Shown here piece by piece: positions 50,566 to 59,161 of a DNA stretch of 64,000 bases. Source of the stretch: Actinomycetospora callitridis. Lineage in GTDB: Bacteria > Actinomycetota > Actinomycetes > Mycobacteriales > Pseudonocardiaceae. Position numbers and translations under genes: made by a program. Numbering within the stretch: the first letter of the stretch is position 1; every line of letters begins with the position of its first letter. Below the pieces are notes generated by a model, which did no database searches, was not told where the DNA came from, and saw only the letters and a program-made list of their open reading frames with translations. The DNA is taken from contig NZ_JAQZAK010000008.1 in NCBI RefSeq assembly GCF_028737265.1, forward strand, positions 185,458 through 249,457, given 5' to 3'.

Positions 50566-50888
50566 GGCGGCACTGTTGCACAATACTGGCAACCGCGAAA
50601 TACATGAAGCCACCAGGCACGCAGGGTCCCCGCGTGACGGGTCCGACCCGGTCGCCGTGGGGTCCTCGACGACACACCCTCGACCCGGTGTCACCGCCAC
50701 ACGGCCGTGACTGGTCCGTTCGAGCAGTGGTGACGCTGAGCGACCGCGATGACCGCCTGTGATCCCCGGTCGAATGGCGCACCACCCCGATCCACCGATC
50801 GGAGTATCAGGTACCGGCCACTCGGAGCCGTTAACCAGGTCGAGGGTCGGCGGACGTCGATCCCGCCGGTGGACGTCGGGGAGGCGCG
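50566..50888. other. Divergent intergenic region, no gene seen
   Basis: This 323-bp stretch separates the GNAT and acyltransferase starts. It must hold both promoters. I see no RNA gene, strong hairpin or conserved small frame. Confidence 0.35.
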
Positions 50889-52286
50889 ATGCGGACGGTG
50901 GTGGGGCAGGACCACGACATCCCGGCGCCGCGGGGCGGAACGTCGCCCCGCCCGACGGCCCCGGCGGGTCGGTCGGCCACCGTCGAGATCCCGGCGCTGA
51001 CCGGGCTGCGCGCGGTCGCCGCGGTGTGGGTCCTCGTCCACCACCTGAGCTTCCTGCCCGTCACGGGCTACGCCGCGTGGTTCGGGCCGGTCGCCCCGCT
51101 GCTCGCGGCGGGCCCGCTCGGGGTGGACCTGTTCTTCGCCCTCTCGGGCTTTCTCCTCGCCCGCTCCTACCTCGACCGCTGGCGTGGTGCGCCGGGGCCG
51201 CGGCAGGCGCTGGGCTTCGTCTGGGCGCGACTCGCCCGGGTGTGGCCGCTCTACGCGGTCGTGGTGGTCCTGGTCGGGCTGTGGTGCGCGGCGCGCGCCG
51301 TCCTGGGGAGCGACGGCGTCGTCACGTGGCAGGGCGCCCAGCCCGGCCTGGACCCCCTGAGCTGGCTGCGCCAGCTCACGATGACGCAGATGTGGGACTC
51401 GCCGGGCATCGACGGCGTGTCCTTCGTCCTGCCGGCGTGGTCGATCAGCGCGGAGTGGGCCGCCTACCTGGCCTTCCCGCTCCTGGCCGCCGCCGCCTGG
51501 TTCGTGCGGGGCTGGCCGCGCCCGGTGCTCGCGGTGCTGGCCGTGCTCGCGGCGATGCCGACGGCCGTCTTCGCCGTGCAGGGCGCGCTGCACGGGGCGT
51601 TCGAGGGTTTCTGGGCGGTGCGCCTCGTCGCCGGCTTCACCGCGGGCGTGCTGACCTGGCTGGTCGTGCGCCGGGTGCCCCGCAACCGGACGGTCTCGCG
51701 CTGGGCGCACCGCGTGCTGGTGCTCGCGCTCGCCGAGATCGCCCTGATCGTCTACTGGGCCGCCACCGCGCCGGCGACCGCCGCGGTCAGCGCCGACGCC
51801 CGCATCTTCCTCGCCGTGCCGATGCTGCCGGTGCTGCTCGGCGCGCTGGCGCTCACCGACGGGCCGGTCGCCCGCGTCCTGGGCACCCCGCGGCTGCGGC
51901 ACGGCGGGCGCATCTCGTACGCCCTGTACCTCGTGCACTTCCCGCTCATCGAGATGGCGCTCGTCGCCATGACGCGCATCCCCGCGCTCGCCCCGGACAC
52001 GGCGGCGGCCGCCCTGCTGGTGCCCCACCTCGCGGTGGTGTCGGTGCTGTTCGCGCACCTCGCCTACCGCTGGGTGGAGGAGCCCGCGCAGGCCTGGATG
52101 CGGGACAAGGACCCGTCGCGGCGCCGGGGTAGCGCGCGCCGCGACGTCGCGGAGGTCCGTCGACCGGAGGCCACCCCGCACTCCGGTGGACGGACGGTCG
52201 GGCGGCGTGGGGGCAGCCACGCCGTCCGGCCGGCAGCGGCCACGGCCGTCGCGGCGCCGACGACCCCTTCCCTGCGCGCGGCCTGA
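50889..52286 (+). CDS. Acyltransferase-3 family membrane protein
   Basis: 465 residues from ATG 50889 with GGGGAGGCG upstream. The acyltransferase-3 pattern is clear: IPALTGLRAVAAVWVLVHHL with the catalytic His, GPLGVDLFFALSGFLLARSY, LPAWSISAEWAAYL, ISYALYLVHFPLIEM, and AYRWVEEPAQAWM at the end of the tenth helix. Unlike the protein at 26723, it has no SGNH domain. The last 75 residues are Arg/Ala-rich and cytoplasmic. It should acylate an extracellular sugar or lipid, with the acceptor unknown. Confidence 0.88.
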   Translation: MRTVVGQDHDIPAPRGGTSPRPTAPAGRSATVEIPALTGLRAVAAVWVLVHHLSFLPVTGYAAWFGPVAPLLAAGPLGVDLFFALSGFLLARSYLDRWRGAPGPRQALGFVWARLARVWPLYAVVVVLVGLWCAARAVLGSDGVVTWQGAQPGLDPLSWLRQLTMTQMWDSPGIDGVSFVLPAWSISAEWAAYLAFPLLAAAAWFVRGWPRPVLAVLAVLAAMPTAVFAVQGALHGAFEGFWAVRLVAGFTAGVLTWLVVRRVPRNRTVSRWAHRVLVLALAEIALIVYWAATAPATAAVSADARIFLAVPMLPVLLGALALTDGPVARVLGTPRLRHGGRISYALYLVHFPLIEMALVAMTRIPALAPDTAAAALLVPHLAVVSVLFAHLAYRWVEEPAQAWMRDKDPSRRRGSARRDVAEVRRPEATPHSGGRTVGRRGGSHAVRPAAATAVAAPTTPSLRAA

Positions 52287-52288
52287 GC

Positions 52289-53500
52289 TCACGAGGGCCG
52301 GAGGCGCACCTCGGCCCGCCGGCGGGTCAGGTACCGCTGCTCGGTGGCGTTCGTGGTCAGGGCGAGCGCGTCGCCGTAGGCCCCGGCCGCCTCGTCGGTC
52401 CGCCCGAGCCGGGCGAGCACGTCCGCCCGGGCCGCCGGGAGGTAGGGGTAGCCGGCCAGGTCGGGCGCCAGGGCGTCGATCTCGCGCAGCACCTCGTCGA
52501 GGTCGGCGTGCTCGAGACGGCTGCGGGCCGCCGCGCGGTTGAGCGCGACCACGGGTGACGGCCATCGCCGCATGAGGGCGTCGTAGGTCGTGACGATCTG
52601 CGCCCACGCGGTGTCCGACCAGCTCGGGGCCGTCGCGTGCAGCCCGGCGACGGCGGCCTGCAGGGCGAACCGGCCGTGGAGCGGGTGCCGCAACGCCGCC
52701 GTGGCGAGGACGAGGCCCTCCCGGATCAGCGCGCGATCCCACCGTGACCGGTCCTGGTCGGCGAGCAGGACGAGGTCGCCGTCGGAGGTGGTCCGGCTCG
52801 GCCCGCGGGCCTCGGTGAGCAGGACGAGCGCGAGGAGTGCCCGCGGCTCGGGCTCGTCGGGCAGGAGCCGGACGAGCATCCGGGCCAGCTCCGTGGCGCG
52901 CTCGGTGAGCCCGTCGTCGCGCAGCACCCCGTGGGCCGCGACGTGCCCGGCGGTGTAGGCGAGGTGCACGACGGTCAGCACGGTGTCCAGCCGGTCCGGC
53001 AGGTCCTCCTCGGGCGGGACGCGGAACGGGATGCGCGCCGTCGCGATCTTCTGCTTCGCGCGGGTGATCCGGCGGGCGACGGCCGCCTCGCCGGTGAGGA
53101 GGGCGGCGGCGATCGCCGGGACGTCCACCCCGCAGACGAGGCGGAGCGTCAGCGCCACCTGCGACTCGCGGGCCAGCGCCGGGTGGCAGCAGGTGAAGAC
53201 GAGCCGCAGCGGGTCGGTCGGCGGAGGATCGTCCTCGTCCGCGCCATCCGGCACCACCAGCAGCGGCAGCTTGCGGGCCAGGACCGCGTCGCGACGCAGC
53301 CGGTCGAGCGCGATCCGACGGGCTGTCGTGGTCAGCCACCCCGCCGGGTTGTCCGGCGGGGTGGCCGGCCAGCTCGCCACGGCGCGCTCGAACGCCTCCT
53401 GCGTGCAGTCCTCGGCCAGGTCGAGGTCGCGGGTCAGCCGGGCCGTGGACGTGACCACCACGGGCCAGGCCCGGCGGAAGACCTCGTCGAGCGCTGCCAT
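52289..53500 (-). CDS. ECF sigma factor, ECF42-like, with C-terminal TPR-like extension
   Basis: 403 residues from ATG 53500. Region 2 is at the N-terminus (FRRAWPVVVTSTARLTRDLDLAEDCTQEAFERAV) and region 4 near 105-160 (LRLVCGVDVPAIAAALLTGEAAVARRITRAKQKI). The remaining 230 residues are helical repeats of the type seen in ECF42 sigma factors (YPYLPAARADVLARLGRTDEA is TPR-like). No anti-sigma factor is nearby, and ECF42 factors are instead paired with DGPF proteins, exactly as here. The extension is thought to control activity. Its ATG overlaps the stop of the DGPF gene. Confidence 0.88.
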   Translation of the reverse strand: MAALDEVFRRAWPVVVTSTARLTRDLDLAEDCTQEAFERAVASWPATPPDNPAGWLTTTARRIALDRLRRDAVLARKLPLLVVPDGADEDDPPPTDPLRLVFTCCHPALARESQVALTLRLVCGVDVPAIAAALLTGEAAVARRITRAKQKIATARIPFRVPPEEDLPDRLDTVLTVVHLAYTAGHVAAHGVLRDDGLTERATELARMLVRLLPDEPEPRALLALVLLTEARGPSRTTSDGDLVLLADQDRSRWDRALIREGLVLATAALRHPLHGRFALQAAVAGLHATAPSWSDTAWAQIVTTYDALMRRWPSPVVALNRAAARSRLEHADLDEVLREIDALAPDLAGYPYLPAARADVLARLGRTDEAAGAYGDALALTTNATEQRYLTRRRAEVRLRPS

Positions 53501-53856
53501 CACACGCCGTCGGGCATCTCCATCACCGGGCGCACCTCGATGGCGCCGGCCGGGCACACCGCCGCGAGGAGCAGCGCGACGTCGAGGTCGGGGGCCTCGA
53601 TGACGTAGAAGCCACCGAGGGCCTCCTTGGTGTCGGCGAAGGGGCCGTCGGTGACCAGGGGGTCACCCTGGCCGCGGCGCACGGTGCTCGCGGTGGACGA
53701 CCGCTCGAGGGCCTCCCCGCCGACCACGCTCGCCCCGGCCTCGACCACCGCGGTCATGAACTCCTCGTGCAGCCGGAACTCGTCGACCACACCCTGCTCG
53801 TCGACGGTGTCGTGCCAGTCCTCGGCGTCGTACATCAGGAACACGTAGCGCGCCAC
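53500..53856 (-). CDS. DGPF-domain (YCII-related) protein
   Basis: 118 residues from GTG 53856, with GGGAGGAG eight bases upstream; an earlier in-frame start at 53895 is less likely. The family motif TDGPFADTKEALGGFYVIEA is present, preceded by YVFLMYDAEDW and followed by VRPVMEM. YCII/DGPF proteins have a ferredoxin-like fold, and their biochemical role is not known. Genes of this family commonly precede ECF42 sigma factors and are often their targets, which fits the one-base overlap with the sigma factor gene here. Confidence 0.88.
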   Translation of the reverse strand: MARYVFLMYDAEDWHDTVDEQGVVDEFRLHEEFMTAVVEAGASVVGGEALERSSTASTVRRGQGDPLVTDGPFADTKEALGGFYVIEAPDLDVALLLAAVCPAGAIEVRPVMEMPDGV

Positions 53857-53937
53857 GGCGTCGCTCCTCCCAGGTCCGTCCGGTGCTGTCGTCATCCTGA
53901 CGAACGACGGGCCCCGGATCGGACACCGCGGCCCGAC

Positions 53938-54693
53938 CTAGACGGGCAGGCGGCGGAAGATCGGGCGGGGGATGTGGCGCAGGACGGTCATGACCGCGCG
54001 CAGCGGGGCGGGCGCCCAGGCCTGCTCCTTGCCCGACGACACCGCCGAGACGATGACGTCGGCGACCTTCTCCGGGGTGGTCGAGAGCGGCGCGGGCGAC
54101 AGGCCCTCGGTCATCTTCGTGTGCACGAAGCCGGGGCGGACGACCGTGACGCCGATGCCCTCGCCGCGCAGCGCCTCGGTGAGCCCGGTGTAGAACGCGT
54201 CCAGCCCGGCCTTCGTCGAGCCGTAGACGAAGTTGGAGCGACGGGCGCGCTCGGCGGCCACCGACGACAGCGCGACGAGGTGCCCGTGGCCCTGGCGGCG
54301 GAACTCCGCGGAGAGCGCGACGCCCACCGAGACGGCGGCGACGTAGTTGACCTCGGCGAGCTCGACGGCGACGTCGATGTCCTGCCAGGCCTTCTCCTGG
54401 TCGCCGAGCAGGCCGAACGCCACGATCGCGACGTCGATGTCGCCGCCGGCGAAGGCCTTGCGGACCGCCTCGGTGTGCACGGCCGCGTCGCGGGCGTCGA
54501 ACTCGACGGTCTCGACCGTCGCGCCGGCGCGCGTGAGACGGGCCGCGGCGTCGGCGAGCCGCGGCGACTGGCGCCCGGCCAGCACCACGCGCACCGGGCC
54601 GCCCTCGAGGTACTTCTCGGCGGTGGCGAGGCCGATCTCCGATGTGCCGCCGAGCAGCAGCAGCGACGAGGGGTGGCCGACAGCGTCGATCAT
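53938..54693 (-). CDS. dprE2: Decaprenylphospho-2-keto-arabinose reductase DprE2
   Basis: 251 residues from ATG 54693 with GAGGAGAAC upstream, eight bases after dprE1. It is a classical SDR: LLLLGGTSEIGLATAEKYL at the N-terminus, VNYVAAVSVGVAL, ALSSVAAERARRSNFVYGSTKAG with the Ser-Tyr-Lys triad, and VRPGFVHTKMTEGL. DprE2 reduces the 2-keto intermediate to decaprenyl-phospho-arabinose with NADH after DprE1 has oxidised decaprenyl-phospho-ribose. The conserved pairing with dprE1 makes the assignment firm. It is the last gene of a four-gene minus-strand run starting at 62297. Confidence 0.93.
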   Translation of the reverse strand: MIDAVGHPSSLLLLGGTSEIGLATAEKYLEGGPVRVVLAGRQSPRLADAAARLTRAGATVETVEFDARDAAVHTEAVRKAFAGGDIDVAIVAFGLLGDQEKAWQDIDVAVELAEVNYVAAVSVGVALSAEFRRQGHGHLVALSSVAAERARRSNFVYGSTKAGLDAFYTGLTEALRGEGIGVTVVRPGFVHTKMTEGLSPAPLSTTPEKVADVIVSAVSSGKEQAWAPAPLRAVMTVLRHIPRPIFRRLPV

Positions 54694-54701
54694 GGTTCTC
54701 C

Positions 54702-56072
54702 TCAGGAGGTGAGCCGGAGGCGGCGCGACATGTCCGAGGCGAACACCCCGTCGGGGTCGGCGGCGTCGCGGACCTTGCGCCACTCGTCCAGCCGCGGATA
54801 CATCGCGGCGAAGGTGTCGGGATCGGTGCGTGAGTCCTTGGCGGTGTAGAGGCGACCGCCCATGGCCAGCACGCGCTCGTCGAGGGAGCGGCAGAAGGCG
54901 CCGAGCCCGTCGACGATCGGGAAGTCGACGCAGATGTTCCACCCCGGCATGGGGAAGGACAGCGGCGCGCGGTTGCCCTCGCCGAACTTCTTGAAGACGT
55001 TGAGGAACGAGACGTGCCCGGACTCGGCGATGTCGCGCACGATCGCCCGGAACTCGGCCTCGGCGTCCAGCGGGACGATGAACTGGTACTGCAGGAAGCC
55101 CTTGGACCCGTACGCCCGGTTCCAGTCCCCGAACAGGTCGAGGGGGTGGTAGAAGGCCGTGAGGTTCTGGATCTGGCCGCGCTTGTTCTTCGTCTTGCGG
55201 TAGTACAGCTCGCCGATCGCCGAGAACGTCAGCTTGTTGCCCAGGCCGTTCGGGAAGACGTCGGGCAGGTTCGCGAGCGTCGGGGCGTCGAACTTCAGGG
55301 GGTCGCGGCGCAGCTTGGCGGGCAGCTCGTCGAGCCGGGCCAGCGAGCCCCGTCCGAGCGCCGCGCGCCCGAGCTTCGACCCCGTGGAGATCGAGTCGAA
55401 CCACGCCGACGAGTAGTCGTAGGCCTCGTCGGAGCCGTCGGAGAAGCGCTCGATGGTCTCGTCGAGGTTCGCGGTGCGTTCGGTGTCGGCGACGAAGTAG
55501 GCGGTCTCGGTCTTCGTCATCCGGACCGTCGCGCGCAGGATCACGCCGGTCAGGCCGATGCCGCCGACGGTGGCCCAGAACAGCTCGGACTCCACGCCGT
55601 CCGGTTCGAGGCGGCGGACCTCGCCGGTGCCCGTGAGCAGGTCCATCGACACGACGTGCTGGCCGAAGCTGCCCGCCGAGTGGTGGTTCTTGCCGTGGAT
55701 GTCGTTGGCGATCGCCCCGCCGATGGTGACCTGGCGGGTGCCCGGCAGCACCGGCACCCAGAGCCCGAAGGGCAGGGCGACGCGCATGAGGCGATCGAGG
55801 GAGACCCCGGCGTCGAGGTCGACCAGCCCGGTCTCCGCGTCGACGGAGTGGATGCGGTCGCGGGCGGTCATGTCGAGGACGAGGCCGCCCGCGTTCTGCG
55901 CGGTGTCGCCGTACGAACGCCCGAGGCCGCGGGCGATGACCCCTCGCTGCCCGGCTCCGGCGATGGCCTCCGCCAGGGCCTCGGTGGAGGCGACCTCGTC
56001 GCCGGAGAGCACGGTGGCCCGACTCGGGGCGGTGCGCGCCCACCCGGCGAGGGTCTTCACGGAGCGAGGCAT
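54702..56072 (-). CDS. dprE1: Decaprenylphospho-ribose 2'-oxidase DprE1
   Basis: 456 residues from ATG 56072. It is an FAD-dependent oxidase of the VAO fold: the FAD segments RGLGRSYGDTAQNAGG and PVLPGTRQVTIGGAIANDIHGKN, then WATVGGIGLTGVI, AYGSKGFLQYQF and WNICVDFPIVDGL. C381 in WNICVDF corresponds to Cys387 of the mycobacterial enzyme, the residue attacked by benzothiazinone inhibitors. The enzyme oxidises decaprenyl-phospho-ribose on the path to the arabinan donor. A TAGACT box, whose first three bases are the stop codon of the emb gene upstream, lies eight bases before the ATG, so it may also be made from a leaderless mRNA. Confidence 0.95.
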   Translation of the reverse strand: MPRSVKTLAGWARTAPSRATVLSGDEVASTEALAEAIAGAGQRGVIARGLGRSYGDTAQNAGGLVLDMTARDRIHSVDAETGLVDLDAGVSLDRLMRVALPFGLWVPVLPGTRQVTIGGAIANDIHGKNHHSAGSFGQHVVSMDLLTGTGEVRRLEPDGVESELFWATVGGIGLTGVILRATVRMTKTETAYFVADTERTANLDETIERFSDGSDEAYDYSSAWFDSISTGSKLGRAALGRGSLARLDELPAKLRRDPLKFDAPTLANLPDVFPNGLGNKLTFSAIGELYYRKTKNKRGQIQNLTAFYHPLDLFGDWNRAYGSKGFLQYQFIVPLDAEAEFRAIVRDIAESGHVSFLNVFKKFGEGNRAPLSFPMPGWNICVDFPIVDGLGAFCRSLDERVLAMGGRLYTAKDSRTDPDTFAAMYPRLDEWRKVRDAADPDGVFASDMSRRLRLTS

Positions 56073-56080
56073 CCCGCGCG

Positions 56081-56086
56081 AGTCTA
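56081..56086 (-). promoter_or_regulatory. Possible -10 box of dprE1 embedded in the emb stop
   Basis: TAGACT on the minus strand starts with the TAG stop of the upstream emb gene and ends eight bases before the dprE1 ATG. An internal promoter here would allow dprE1-dprE2 expression without the emb genes. Confidence 0.4.
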
Positions 56087-59000
56087 GGGGGTGTCCAGGA
56101 CGGGGATTCCCGCGCGTCCCGTCCGGGTCCAGCCGGCGACGGTCTCCTCGCCGACCTGCGGCGACAGGGCCCCGAGGGGCAGGCGCGGCACCCAGCGCGC
56201 GAGGCCGACGGCGTCGCGGGTCGGGTCGCCGTCGAGGTACACCGGCAGGCGGGTCTCCTCGATCAGCAGGCGGGGGGTGAGGAACGGGCCGCCGGTGGTC
56301 GGGGCGACCTCGATCTCGCCGGTGTCGGCGAGGCCGGGCGGGGTCACGCGCCAGGGCGGGATGCCCGCCGTCCCCCCGGTGAGCGGCGGCGGGGTGAGGC
56401 ACCCGAAGGCGAAGGCGACGGGCCAGTCGACGAGCGCGGTGCTGCCCGGCGGGACGACGTCGTCGAACGGCACCGTGCGTGGCACCCGGGGCAGGCTGAC
56501 GGCGAGCGGGAGGTCGGGCGCGCGCCCGACGGGCGTCGCGGTCCGGGCGTCCGCGGCGTCGCGGGCCGAGCTCGTCGCCCGCACCCGGACCAGCGTCGTG
56601 CCCTCGGGGGCGAGCGCCCGGAGATCCCGCGGGGCGACGCCGCTCATGGGGCCGCCCGGGGTCTCGGCGATCGGCTCCTCGCCCGGCGACGCCGCGAACT
56701 CGAGGACCACCGAGCCCGCCGACACCGACCCACTCGCGGTGACGACCACCGGCGCTCGCCGCTCACGCGCCTCGGGCGGCAGCACGAACCAGTCCGACCG
56801 CAGCCGCGCCGGGCCCTCGTCCGGCGACGTCACCGGCGCCGCCCACCCCGGGAGCTCCGTCCCCCCGATCGCCAGCGGCACCGCAGCCGGCGTCTGCGGG
56901 TCGGTGGGCGCGAACCGCGCACCCAGTGCAAGCCCTGCGTCCTCGCTTGCACTGGGTGCCAGGAAATCCGCTTCGTCGACCGACCGCGGACCGGGGACCA
57001 GCACGCCCGCCCGGGGATCGGTCTCCACCGCGAGGTCCGAGGCCAGCCCGCAGGGGTCGCCGCGCAGGGCCGCGAGGGAGTCCGAGCCGTAGCTGAACGT
57101 CCCGCGCCGGTCGGCGGTGACCTTGAGGAACGAGCCGCCCTCCAGCGCGATCACCGCGATCACGAGGACGAGCGCCACCGTCCCCGGCGCCAGCACCCGG
57201 GCCACCCGGCGGGGCGCCCGCCCGCGCACGGCCACGAGCACGCCGAGCACCAGCGTGCCCGCGATCGTCACCGGCAGCGCGACGTCGCCCAGCGCCACGC
57301 GGGCGATCTGCGGCGGGATGTCGTTCCAGAACACGCCCCACGCCGAGGCCCAGGCCCACTGGTTGTAGCCGATGAGCACGAGCGTCGTCACGAGCCCGAG
57401 GCCGCCCAGCACGACGACGAGGGCGGGCCCGCGCAGCCGCCCGATCGACGCCACGAGCCGCGGCGACCAGAGCACCACGAACAGCGTCAGCACCGCCGTG
57501 CCGACACCCACGAGCTCACCGAAGTGCAGCGTCCACTTCGTCGGGCTGACGATCAGGGTCACCGGCCCGAGTGCCGTGACGGCGAGCAGCCGACGCGCCG
57601 GGCCCACCGCGACCCCCGCGCGCACCCGGGCCGCGAGCACCGCCCATGCGACGGCGGGCAGCGCGAGCAGGGTCAGCAGCACCGCGAGCCGCGCCCCGAT
57701 CCCGCCCTGCACGTTGCCCGGCTCCAGGAGCGACGAGTAGCGCGACAGCTCCTGCCACCACGGCTGCCCGCCCCCGACGAGCTGGCGCACCCGCGTGGCC
57801 TCGAGCAGCCCCGCGAGCGACTGGTCGGCGGCCATCGGCAGCACGGCGACGGCGAGGCCGGCCACGACGACGAGCGTGCGGGTCCATCCCTCCCGAGCGC
57901 CGAGCCCTGCCCGGGCCAGCGCGGGCAGCGCCACGAGCAGCGGCGCGAGGCCCAGCAGCGCGCCCGGCGTCAGCGCCACCGTGAACCCGGCGACCACCCC
58001 GGCCCCGAGCAGCGGCAGGAGCGCCCGCGTGGCCACGGCCCGCTCGACGCACACCCAGACGGCCAGCACGCCCAGCGCGAGCCACGGCTCGGGGCGCAGC
58101 GAGAGCCCGAACGGCAGCCACCACGCCGCGAACGCCGCCGCGGCGACCCACGTCGCCCCCGGCCGGCGCAGGGCCGGACCGAGGCGGGGCAGGGCGTGGC
58201 GGCGCAGCAGGAGCCAGATCAGCAGCCCGAGCACGGTCGCGGGGACGCGCAGCCACAGCACCGACGGCGCGCCGGGCGCGAGCTCCGCCCAGGTCCGCGT
58301 GAGCTCGTAGAACCAGCTGAACGGCGCCTCGGGCGCGTTGAGCCAGCGGTAGACGTTGCCGGTGAAGCCGCTGGAGTCGCGCGCCCGGAGGATGCCCGCG
58401 ATGTAGCCGTCGTCGACCGTCGCGGGACCCACCACCGCCCACCCGGCGAGCCCGAGGGTCACCACCCCGTCGACCGGGCGCAGCCGCGGCCGACGAGGAC
58501 GGGCGAACGCGCGCCCGTCGCGGCGCCACGCGCCGGCGACCATCCCGGCGAGCCCGACCAGCACCCCCAGCCCGAGCAGGTACTTCAGCACGCCCGGGGT
58601 GGTCTGGAACCGCGTGTCGGTGCGCAGCGACAGGGACAGACGGTCCGTGCCCGGCGCCCCGGTGATCGCCGCGGCCACGACGGGACGGACGTCGCCCTCG
58701 CGGGACGCGACGACCCGGCCGTCGAGCAGGACGCTCGTGGCCGACGGCGTCGACGCCACGGTCAGCGTGCACGGGCCGCGCGGCAGGGCCACGGCGGCGA
58801 GGGCCTCGCCGTTGCTCGTCACCAGCGCGCCGCCCGGCACCGGACGGACGGACAGCCCGCCGACGGGCGCCGACGGGGTGCCCGGAGGCGTGGTGGCCAG
58901 CGTCGTCGCCCCGGGCGGCGTGGCCGCGAGCGCGTCGCAGCTCACCGAGGCGTCCAGCGCCACCGGCTGGTAGGGCATCAGCGGCAGGGCGACCGCGGTC

Positions 59001-59161
59001 TGCGCCGGCGCCTGCGGCCACGTGAACGTCACGACGGGCTGCGTCACGGGCGCGAGCGGGAACGCGATCGCGCACAGCAGCGTGAGCACGGCCGAGGCCA
59101 GGAGGAGTCCGGGACCCTGCCTGACGAGCCGGGGCGGGGTCGTCTCAGCCGAGGTACTCAC
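56084..59161 (-). CDS. Emb-type arabinosyltransferase (GT53), clustered copy A
   Basis: 1025 residues from GTG 59161, overlapping the upstream emb gene by 17 bases. The usual Emb layout is present: N-terminal helix, extracytoplasmic domain, multi-helix core and C-terminal carbohydrate-binding-like domain. The donor loop reads VDDGYIAGILRARDS, with D250-D251, and SPTKWTLHFGELVGVG is the conserved core motif. Like EmbA, it has the NAPEAPFSW-type segment after the donor motif. Transfer of arabinofuranose from decaprenyl-phospho-arabinose is expected. A palindromic element (56919-56969) is embedded in frame in the C-terminal domain. It is directly upstream of dprE1. Confidence 0.9.
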   Translation of the reverse strand: MSTSAETTPPRLVRQGPGLLLASAVLTLLCAIAFPLAPVTQPVVTFTWPQAPAQTAVALPLMPYQPVALDASVSCDALAATPPGATTLATTPPGTPSAPVGGLSVRPVPGGALVTSNGEALAAVALPRGPCTLTVASTPSATSVLLDGRVVASREGDVRPVVAAAITGAPGTDRLSLSLRTDTRFQTTPGVLKYLLGLGVLVGLAGMVAGAWRRDGRAFARPRRPRLRPVDGVVTLGLAGWAVVGPATVDDGYIAGILRARDSSGFTGNVYRWLNAPEAPFSWFYELTRTWAELAPGAPSVLWLRVPATVLGLLIWLLLRRHALPRLGPALRRPGATWVAAAAFAAWWLPFGLSLRPEPWLALGVLAVWVCVERAVATRALLPLLGAGVVAGFTVALTPGALLGLAPLLVALPALARAGLGAREGWTRTLVVVAGLAVAVLPMAADQSLAGLLEATRVRQLVGGGQPWWQELSRYSSLLEPGNVQGGIGARLAVLLTLLALPAVAWAVLAARVRAGVAVGPARRLLAVTALGPVTLIVSPTKWTLHFGELVGVGTAVLTLFVVLWSPRLVASIGRLRGPALVVVLGGLGLVTTLVLIGYNQWAWASAWGVFWNDIPPQIARVALGDVALPVTIAGTLVLGVLVAVRGRAPRRVARVLAPGTVALVLVIAVIALEGGSFLKVTADRRGTFSYGSDSLAALRGDPCGLASDLAVETDPRAGVLVPGPRSVDEADFLAPSASEDAGLALGARFAPTDPQTPAAVPLAIGGTELPGWAAPVTSPDEGPARLRSDWFVLPPEARERRAPVVVTASGSVSAGSVVLEFAASPGEEPIAETPGGPMSGVAPRDLRALAPEGTTLVRVRATSSARDAADARTATPVGRAPDLPLAVSLPRVPRTVPFDDVVPPGSTALVDWPVAFAFGCLTPPPLTGGTAGIPPWRVTPPGLADTGEIEVAPTTGGPFLTPRLLIEETRLPVYLDGDPTRDAVGLARWVPRLPLGALSPQVGEETVAGWTRTGRAGIPVLDTP
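56919..56969. repeat. Palindromic repeat element, copy B (inside emb)
   Basis: GCACCCAGTGCAAGC (56919-56933) pairs perfectly over 15 bp with GCTTGCACTGGGTGC (56945-56959) around an 11-base loop, followed by CAGGAAATCC. Loop length and tail match copy A at 45156, while outer stem bases differ in a compensated way. It is read in frame as part of the Emb C-terminal domain (segment FLAPSASEDAGLALGARF). Confidence 0.8.
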
